A DNA stretch of 64,000 nt from Chiua virens. Taxonomy: Eukaryota; Basidiomycota; Agaricomycetes; Boletales; Boletaceae. Below the pieces are notes generated by a model, which saw only the letters and a program-made list of their open reading frames with translations, was not told where the DNA came from and made no database searches. The position numbers were made by a program, and so were the translations under genes. Of this stretch, positions 8,539 through 17,800 are shown one piece after another; the stretch's first letter is position 1; every line of letters begins with the position of its first letter. The DNA is taken from the NCBI GenBank assembly GCA_019787685.1, contig JAHNUO010000051.1:46676-110675 (forward strand), given 5' to 3'.

Positions 8539-10594
8539 ATGCTCACAGCGTCTATGCATGGCGAGCAGAGAGAAAAATCATATGTCAACCTAGAACACAC
8601 CCGGGAACATGCCAAGAAAAAATCCAACTACTCCTCTCATGAAATACGGCAAGCACTGACCACAGCATGCCTAGAAAAATGCAACGATCAGCCACCATAC
8701 CCTTGGCAACTCAATGCTGCAGAAGCTTTCTACCTCGGTCTTGACTGTACAATCATTGCCGGGACAGGTTCAGGAAAGAGTTTGCCTTTCATCATGCCAT
8801 CTATGATTCATAGCAATCAAATATTGCTGGTAATTTCTCCTCTGAACTCCCTCAAGGTGGACCAGGTCAGCGCCGATCATTATTACATACCTCAAGATGG
8901 ATCGGTAATGCAGCCAAATAGGCATTATGGCTGTCGCCATGAATCATAATGCATACATGAGCGAACTGCACAAGGTGAGTAGTTGCACCGGGGAGGATGA
9001 TCTACTCACCAAGAAATATAGGAACTGGTGGGCCAAAAGTATCAGATTATTTGTACATCGCCCGAGATGGCCATATCCAACCTACATTTCAATGCACTTC
9101 TGTGCTCACGCGAATACCATCAACACCTGTGTGGCATTGTCATCGACGAGGCCCACTGCATAGTGCAATGGGGTGGGCAATTCCAGCCAGCTTTCGCCAA
9201 AGTCGACAAGCTCCATTTGTTCGTTCCAATGAATGTCCCTATGTATGTCACCTCAGCCACTATGGAACCTAGCATACTGCATTTGCTACATATCAACCCA
9301 TCACGATCATTTCACTTGAATCTACCAAGAAGTCTGTCTCATTTGAAATGCGATGGACTTCAGTTCCTTGGACTTTCTATTTGAAGGGGTTACATGTGCA
9401 GAGGAATAGAGCATGCATTTATTTTTGTAAACAAGGTAATAGACTCACAGTTTGGCTGGGAATACTCATGGGCTTTATTGCCTCCTCACATTCGTTCTTG
9501 TGTCGGGTTTCTCAACTCGCGGCACTCAGACGGCTTGAAATCTGATGAGCTTGAATGCTTTCGAATGGGCGAGCAGTGGATTTTGTGGGTGATGGAGGTT
9601 GGTGGCATGGTATGAGCTGAATTCTGTATCATTTGGCAATCAATGTTAATCTGAATGTAGGGACTGGACATACCTGACGTCCAATTTGTGGGGCAGTTGG
9701 GAGTGCCACAGTCGTTGACAGTTTGGGTGCAGTGTGCAGGATGGGCGGGACGGTCGGCAGGAATTCAGGCACGTGCGGTGTTGTTTCTTGAGGTGTTGGC
9801 ATTGAAGGTAGTCAGAAACTGCAATGATGTTGAAACAGCATTGGAATCAGAGGTAGAAGATGGAGAAAATGAAGAATGCACATACCACAAGAAGCTGGAA
9901 CCAAACTTGCGTGAGTATGTCGGAACACAGTGATGTTGACACGAGATAGTTGACACGTTGTTTGATAACCTGCCAGGACAGTCAGGTAAGTTCTTTTTCA
10001 CACCATGCTAATACTTTGAAATTCTCACCTGCCGTTCTCCCAGCCCTCACTATGATGTGCTGTGATAACTGCACAGCAGCCATGCATGCCCTGTCACCAG
10101 CATCCGAGTCTCCCAAGGGGTCCAATGATGCTAATATGACTGTCAAGACTGAGCCTGCCCGCGAATCCATCCCGACTGGTCGCCGTGTTCAACAACACCT
10201 GCAGGATGTATGGCAGGCACTCTTCTCATGGTGTCACCATACTGCTCAGCAAGACTTTCCTCATGCCTCCTTTACATCTGCTGTTGTTCTCCCCAACCCA
10301 GTTCTGACTTTGATCGCCTCAAAACATGCCATTACCACCCTCGACAATATCTGCAATAGCCTCTCGACACCCTGGGTTTTTGCCGAGGAATATGGAGAGG
10401 CTGTATTAGACATTGTGAGGAAGGTGGACATGGAGTACGAGGCAAAGAAAGCAGCTGAGCAGGAGGCACGACGGATTGTGGCTGAGTGGCGGGCCACTGA
10501 GAAGGCTGCATGCAATGAGAAATCACGGCAGATGTGTCAGCAACAGTCCAAGTCCACCAAGGAGAACTGTGTCATTCCCGGCACAGGATGGTAG
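8539..10594 (+). pseudogene. RecQ-like DNA helicase, decayed
   Basis: Helicase motifs in order: Walker A AGTGSGKSLPF near 8758; ISPLNSLKVDQ near 8840; CTSPEM near 9050; DEAH box with VIDEAHCIVQWG near 9140; YVTSATME near 9240; and, after a 51-nt intron (9610-9660, GTATGA...GTAG), GLDIPDVQFVGQ and motif VI at about 9700-9760. Motif VI reads QCAGWAGRS where the family has QRAGRAGRS, so both arginines are lost. The zinc-region CCDNC is near 10050, followed by a C-terminal tail with an Ala/Glu-rich helix (EYEAKKAAEQEARR). TGA stops at 9382, 9931 and 9937 sit at expected arginines. The region 8880-9025 is scrambled or holds an unresolved intron. Active relatives unwind DNA 3' to 5'; this copy looks non-functional. 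It begins right after the Gypsy-1 3' LTR, so its promoter may have been displaced. Confidence 0.8.
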
Positions 10595-10891
10595 GTTGTT
10601 TTCCCTGCTACATTGAAATCCTACTAATAGTACTACATCGTAGCTTTTCTGTTGGCACTCTGACATTCACACCGGATAATTCTCATGTCCCACCGTTATT
10701 CCCTCACAAGTTGAATATAGCTTCTCAAGCCACGTTCTCAGTGCAAGACCATCAAATCTCATTTGATATATATACCCCACAGTGACCACTGCTCTCCCCA
10801 CCAATCGTTGGATCAGCATATCTCATGATAATCGTGAAGACAAGCAGAGTAAGTTTCATAGATAGCCATTGGTATTCTTTCGACGGTATAG

Positions 10892-13662
10892 TTACCATTT
10901 CTTCTCCATTGCTCGTGTAAAATCTTGCTTTGCCCACCATTTAGCTATACTATCCTTTGTCCCCAAGTTAACTGCACCTGTGTGATGAAATCTTGAACCA
11001 CATCTCTTTGTGTGTGAACTGTGTGTCCTGGCTCTGCAACATGAATATTAGAACTGGTGTATGCATCCTCCAAGTGTGACATGTCTTTGTCATGACTTGG
11101 ATTGCTGTATGATATGCCTCTGCATATGGCTCGAATTTGATGTTCCAAGTGTTTCCGGACAGCATGCAATGTAGGTATGGCAGGACTATGGGTCTTCAAT
11201 ATATCCCATGAGGCATTTGGCCCCTGAACATGATCAGTCACCTTGTGGATGTGAATATCAGTTATTATATCTTTTCCAATTCAAGTCAAACATCTATAGA
11301 TACCTTTATAGCCTTGACATTGTAGTCCTGCCCTTTATCCAATGGGAGGAACTTGTTTGGTTGACCACTCATATTGACAAGCCAACATCGCCATTGAACA
11401 AAGTCACTGATAATGAAATGAATATCACAAACTGGAGTCTGCATAGCTCATACCAGAGTTCAGGTGGCCATTCATGATGGAAGCATTGTAAGAGCTCCAA
11501 AATCTCTCCAAGATAATTGCTATTTCTGCCTCCAGAAAATCAAAATGCAAGATGAGGCAATGTAGCTTCCATGATTCCTACATCACCACTTCTTGTAGCT
11601 TCATAGAGGTCAATATAACAAAGAGCATCTCAATTCCACAAGATGGAGTTATACAATGCTTGGTCATGTTGATCTTCTGGAAGGGCATCAAGGGCATCAA
11701 GGGCAATGCTAGATGTCAACTTGTCAACAATCTGCTTGGCTAGATCAAGTAACTGTGTTGGGGTCTTGGATTGTAAGCTCTCCAAGTTGTCAACACCTCC
11801 AATGGCCTTCCAGGTAGCATGGAAATGAGCTTCAGTTACATGAAGAATGGCATCATGGAGATTCTGATGAAAGGGCCCATGGGTTTGTACTGTTCCAAGT
11901 CCTTTTCTCTCAAGTAGTGTGAAAGCATGCATCAAACCATGTCCTGCCATAGTGCCTAGATACTGCTTGTGGAAGGAATTTGCAAAGGCCATCAGTAAAT
12001 GGAACTATCTGAAAGTGGGAACCAGCCAGTCCAGCCGCTCAAATGAGTTATGGTCTTGAGCACGAAAATGGAAGAGTCCTCGCAACTGAGCAGATGTGAG
12101 TTGATCACCAGCCCAAACCAGTACACGGTCAAGTCCAGTCTTCTTCATCTCCTGCTCTGTATCCAAGTTAAGCTGATGCAAGATTGCTGCAATGACATTG
12201 GCATTCCCCTCATAGCTAGCCTTCTCCAAGTGCTCTGTTCCAAGCATGAACTGGTGAGTGATATAATCCTTGCCTGTGGAAAGTGGTCAGATTAGCTTGA
12301 ATCAGCAAGTAGTATTGTGCTTGCCTATGGGAAGTGATTGGATTGGATCAGGAGGGATAAAGATGCTATTATCCTTGTCATGGTAAGTGGGAAGATTGAA
12401 TTCCACACTGTGTATAAGATAGCAGAGGACACGATGAATGTCACATTGATACTGTAGAGGAGCAGCTTGATGTGCAAGTGAATAGAGTTCTCGAACTGAG
12501 AGGGGATGCTATCGTCCCTGAGCTCAATACTCTTGGAGGGTATGGTTGCAAAGAGGCTATTCAGGAGGAGCATGGGGTTGGAAGAACACAGTGGAGGCTG
12601 TACCAGAGTCAAAATGACTTTGATTATCAATTTGCTGAGCATAGACATGAAAGGGGATGTTGACATTGTCATGTGTAATGACAAAAGGATATTGATGAAC
12701 CCATTTGCAAACAACTTGCATCTCATTCTGTGATATTGTCTTGAGAGCATGTACAGACCATTGGTGACTCATAGTTATGCCAAAGGAATAAAGTAGACTG
12801 ATGCTCTTGGCTGGCGTACCCTGGGCTCGAAGAAAAACTATAATCATCTTGGCAAAACGGTTGTGGTGATGTGATCGAGACATCATGATTTGGCAAATAA
12901 TAGATAGGATAATCTATTGATTGTTAACAAGGGTATGTTGCAAAGAATATATAATTACAAACCAGGTCAGGAGCCTTTGCAATGTGTCAGGATCATTGCT
13001 TGTCCATCCAGGCTAACTGTAACAGCAAGAACCAGAGCTTGGGAGTCCCTCCGAAGCTGGGACTGCTAAACTTGAGGATCAGATCCTCAACGAACAATGT
13101 ACACAGCTCTTCCATGGACAGGTCCTCAGCTGGACACTGTAGGACATGCCCGATTCCTTCCAACTCATCATCTATGACATCTCCGACACAGTAAATGCAA
13201 AGCACTCAATTACAGTGCTTGCCCCATGCGCATGTACATGTGTGCTATTCGTTTGACGCGGTGGCTGGTGCCACCATGTGATTATTGATGGGAGTTCCTT
13301 GCTGACCATGAGTGCTGAATGCTCATAGCGGATTTTGGGATCAGTGACGCAGTCTGGATCTCCCCAGCTGAGTAGATCCAGAAAGAGAGGCAGGTTGAGG
13401 CCAAGCTGGTTCATGTAGACAAGGATGGCAGCCACTTTCACAGCTTTGTCCAGCCCGAGGTGCTCATGGAGGTGTCGGGTGTGTATGCATTGGAGGGTGG
13501 GTTAGTGTCCGGGTCACTGTCATCAGCAGTGCCTCCAGAAAAGAGCTCGTCAAGATCTGCACTGGTGGTTGGGTTGTGTGCAAGACTGGCAGGGATATGG
13601 TGGCTCAAGAACGGGCCATAGAGATCGTTTGCGTCGTCATTGTCATCGTGGAACATTGGCAC
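10892..13662 (-). pseudogene. DUF6589-type protein, decayed
   Basis: Successive minus-strand blocks follow the order of this fungal family: acidic N-terminus (from ATG 13662), LNLPLFLDLLSWGDPDC (13172-13441), SHHHNRFAKMI and ITHDNVNIPFHVYAQQIDN (12557-12886), LDRVLVWAGDQLT and FERLDWLVP (12005-12247), MAFANSFHKQYLGT...GPFHQNLHDAILHV (11630-11992), and VTDHVQGPNASWDILK-like sequence near 11241. The end is about KWWAKQDFTRAMEKKW at 10892. Blocks are in different frames, through introns or indels. TGA stops at 11630-11632 (WN*DA) and 11540-11542 (LAF*FSGG) replace expected arginines. The biochemical role of DUF6589 is unknown to me; its spread among mobile elements suggests, but does not prove, a transposon link. 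Confidence 0.75.
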
Positions 13663-13884
13663 TGATCGTTTGTGATTTGGCAGCCTGATTAGATGGACAA
13701 TATCATTAATTAATAGTTTGCTTAATTACGAGCATGGGCATAACATCAACTAATTATTGGACTTTGTTGACAGGTGTGACTCGATGCGCTCGTCATGTGA
13801 CTAAAGTATCCAGACATTACAGAAAGTGTTTGGTTCGGGTGTAGCCTGCCGCTTCCTAAAAAGTAACGCCGGGTTTCAAGACTA

Positions 13885-14077
13885 GGGTCCAGGACCTTTT
13901 TAGGACCAGTCTTGGTCCAGTTGCCTTATTTGGACCATGAAAAACCAAGACTTTTAAACACTATTTGGATTGGTTGGCAACTGGATGCAACTGCAACTGC
14001 AGTCCAGTTGCCTACCAGTCCAGCCTGGTCCAGTTGCCAGTCTTTTGAGCAGTCCTAGACTGGACTTTGAAACACTA
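13885..14077. mobile_element. two rearranged end fragments of hAT-MITE-1
   Basis: 13885-13963 is the right end of the element in plus orientation (GGTCCAGGACC ... CTTTTAAACACTA). 13968-14077 is the left end in reverse orientation (GCAACTGGATGCAACTGC ... GACTTTGAAACACTA). The two ends therefore face the same way, which a simple insertion cannot give. After the two ends the flanks read TTTGGATT and TTTGACAG. An inversion or two nested partial copies would explain it. Confidence 0.65.
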
Positions 14078-14324
14078 TTTGACAGAGAAGTGCACAGGCA
14101 AAAGCTTCTGTATTTTGTCTATATAGAGTGTTTATACTCCTCAGGAATACCCCTAGACTTGTCCTAAGTAGGTGTAATTAAAAGAAAATCTTAAAGCATA
14201 GAGTTTGAGGGATAATAGAATTCCCTGCAAGGGCTGTGCAACAGGGTCTAGGCCTATGCAATGTATAAACAAAAAGTGATATGACCAAATAAAAATAATA
14301 TGAGACAGTGTGAACACAGATGTG

Positions 14325-14633
14325 TCAATCAGGACGAGTGTGAAAAGTGGGAGAAATGGGAAATAACCACATAGGTGTGTTTGCACTCCTACAACAACAA
14401 CCCATACCTGTGTGGTTACCACAAATATGATGAACACCAAGTAAAGCTGATTTGAGCTCTAATGTGCCAGTTGTCAGGTGCCCAGCAATCCAATGGGCTG
14501 TCAAAGAAAGATATAGGCAATTATGAGGCCTTGTCACTCCAGATATCAGTGGTGAACTATTCTTGGGAGACCCCTTTGCACCATATAAATTCTCAATAAT
14601 ACTACTCCATGTACAACTATAGTCTTGATCCAT
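14325..14633 (-). pseudogene. hAT transposase fragment
   Basis: Minus-strand reading contains YLSLTAHWIAGHL, LELKSALLGVHHI and GNHTG. This is the conserved core of hAT transposases after the first catalytic Asp (family pattern: yl.vTaHwid ... l.s.lL.f....g.HtG). Upstream, the expected LTTDIW-type block is only visible out of frame. About 100 codons survive and the rest is not found nearby. hAT transposases cut and paste elements with 8-bp target duplications. This is the only hAT transposase trace I see near the hAT-type MITEs of this window; whether it mobilised them is unknown. Confidence 0.6.
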
Positions 14634-14858
14634 TCAATCTATATCTGAGTATCATCTCACTTACCTGCACCACCTGCCTTCATCAAGCAGATCTCCTTGT
14701 TGTGTTGACCAATGTCTTTACCTTTGTCCACTGCTCCTCAAGTGGAAGTCCTTGGTGCCTTGGGCATAGATTCTCTCTAGCACACCTCAGCAGTGTCTGA
14801 GTTGATACCATCAGATCTCATGAAAGACAAGTTACATTGGCACAACTATTTCTAATAC

Positions 14859-17800
14859 TTATGGATTCTCTTTGGAGTACCATATGAACAAGTCTATGAG
14901 GTTGCTCTCCCTTCCCACCTTGGGCTTGTCCATCAACCAACTTGTGAATGCATCTAGTGTTGTCCAGCTTTGTTCAAAGTGTTGTTGTGCTGCTATTCTC
15001 AATGCTTGATTGTGGTAGATAGCAAAAGCGACTGGTGCCACCACATCTGCAAACTCGCACCCTGTTTTGCCCTTGTTAGCTTTTGTAAAGGTTGGGTGTA
15101 GACTGTCATTCAGTTGTGGAACATGACAGAGCCAGCAAATCTTGTTATGCCACTTGGCATATCGTAGACCTTTTCTCCATTCCTTGTATCCCTCCCAGCT
15201 ACTGTCTGCACAAGATCCCAGACTTGGACAGCTAAACAAATGATGAGTTTGTTCATTGGACTGTGCATCCAGGACCTTGCATAGAGCACAAACATCTCCC
15301 ATGCGGCGTAAAGCAACCAGCAGAACATCCACCTTGGCTGAATGTTTGAGTTGATGTGATGACATCATTTGCTTTGCTTTGGTGCTGGCTTGAATGAATG
15401 AATCATTGGACATATCCAATGTAGAAGACATGGAAGGCAAAGCATTCTTGTTTGTCCTTGACTGTGGCATGCCAGCAATGAGAATATCCTCTGGCTTGTG
15501 TTGTGGGTCACCATTGCACACACAGCACAGTTGGTTGTTGGATTGTTGTCGACAGGCCAATCCCTTCGCATCTGCAAACAATGCCATGCCATATCGAAGG
15601 CATCGCTTTAGACCATACGTAAAAATGTGGTCATGCATGGCAACCTTGCTCTGTATCAACACTCCAGACTCCTTGCTGCTCGGTTTTCCACTAACTTGTG
15701 GTGCAAGAAGGTAACACTTGGCTACTTGTCCGTCCCTGCCAGCCCGGCCTTGACCTTGGATAAAGTCAAGCATGTCGAACGGCTTGTCCATGTGTATGAC
15801 CAGGCGCACATGCTGGTAGTCATTGCCTGTGCTGAAGGCAGTAGTGGCCACCATGACCTTTTTAGATCCTTGAATCCATTCATTGTAGGCAGTATGACGT
15901 TCTTCATCGCTCATCTTCTGTCGATCACCCACATACAAGGCATGCTTTGTGAGACCTGCCAACTGCTGTCCTTCTGCGATGGATGACACAAAGACCAACC
16001 CTCTGTCCTCCTCTCTCCAGTTGTCTTTCTCTTCTTCCAAGATCTGCATGGTTCTTGCAAGAAGAGATGTAGAAGCCATTTTTTCTAGGATGTAGATAAG
16101 CTCTGGTCGGTTTGTGGACTGCTGGACAATGGTGGTGTTGGAAAGCAGATTGTAGGAGGCAGTGAGCTCAGGAATAAAGCTGGGAGGAAGAGTGGCGCTT
16201 AATAACACAAGTTGCAAGGGGATCGAGCGTATTTGATAGATGTTGTCCAAGCTTTTACGATAGTTTTTGGCAATCAAGGGAATGTGGGCCTCATCAAAGA
16301 CCAAGCGTGCCACAGTCTTCTTCTGAGCCAGTATAGACAATGCATTTCGCCAATCACTGGTCTGAGCTCTGTCAGCAGACACCAGGACTAGGTTCTTGGT
16401 GACACTCAGTTGTCCATCCTCTGTATCTCCTTCACCATACACCTGATATGGCACTTGCATTCCTGTGAGACGACGTTGATAGTCAATGATAAGAGAGTTC
16501 AACGGTAAGACCAGGATGGTCACTGTTGATTGCTCCATCATGCTGGGTACTATTGCCAACATGGACTTGCCTCCGCCAGTCGCTAGCACTGTGATAACAT
16601 CCTCATGATGGTTCAACACTGCTAACATGGCCTGTTTTTGTTCTACAGAGCGCCAGTTGGCAGTTGAATTTCCAAGAAGGTGTCTCATGGTTGCCAGTGC
16701 CTTGGATTCAAGTGTGGCAGTGGTAGAGATTGGCATAAGTGTATGGATACTTGTGCCATTGGAAGGGACAGGAGGTAAAAGAGTTGTCATGAGCCGTTGA
16801 CGCACATGGCGATAAGCATTGTTGGAGGGAGAGGGAGAGGTAATAGGATCCATAAGTCGTTTGGAGGATGTGGCTGCCCACTTGGATGGTCCTGAAATGA
16901 GCATGTCACAGAATGTTCTAGAAATACCATAAGATACTACATGCCTTCTCCTTGATTGTTAGTGCATCTCTTTGTGGCATTCATTTCTGCTTCTTGTTGC
17001 AAAGCCAGTCTCAATCCTATGTCATCCTCCTCATCCTCCACAAAAGACATTGGATTCTGCTCATCGTCCAATAGGGTTTCGACTGCCTTGCCTTTGCCTT
17101 TGCCCTCTGTGGTTGTTTGAGTGGGCAGACGATCATCCAAAGCCTTGGTGACTGCATCTTGTATGAGACTAGACAAGGAGGGCATCAAGCATGTCATAAT
17201 TTGCTGGGCTATGTCTTGTGTTAATGGACCAGCATTGGTGTGTGGTGGTGCTGGTATTGCACAAGTATTCATATACTTGTGCACTCGATCTGCAGACACT
17301 GCAAAGAGTGTAAGTGGTGATTATGCACAAGCATTCATACACTCACATGCATGGGTTGAAGATGCTGTGCTAACAAAGCTTGTTGTACATGCTTGTCGAT
17401 AAGGCAGGTTGGTTCCACCTGGGACTGTTTGGCATTGCTTTTGCCACAATGTGCTTGCCTCCAAATAGTATGGCAGTATGTCTTCTGGTGCTCCAGCCAA
17501 CGTATGCATGCTAAGACCATAGATGCGATTCTCTGTCGCTCGTGTATGCCCAGCCTGAAGGGCTTCAACATTGTCTACCATGTTGTCTTCCTGCACAGCC
17601 TCAGATGAGCATTTGAATTTGCGTTTCCAGGCAGTCTGGATATGACGCCAAGGATTGACCGTCAGTGCATAGTTGAGACGAGGAAGGCTATACTTTGACA
17701 TCACTCCAGAAAGATCGTCAGTTGTAAACAGCCGATTGAAGTTGACAAAGAGCTGGTTTTGATATAGCTCTTTCACTTCTGGCTTGTTGGGAAAACATGC

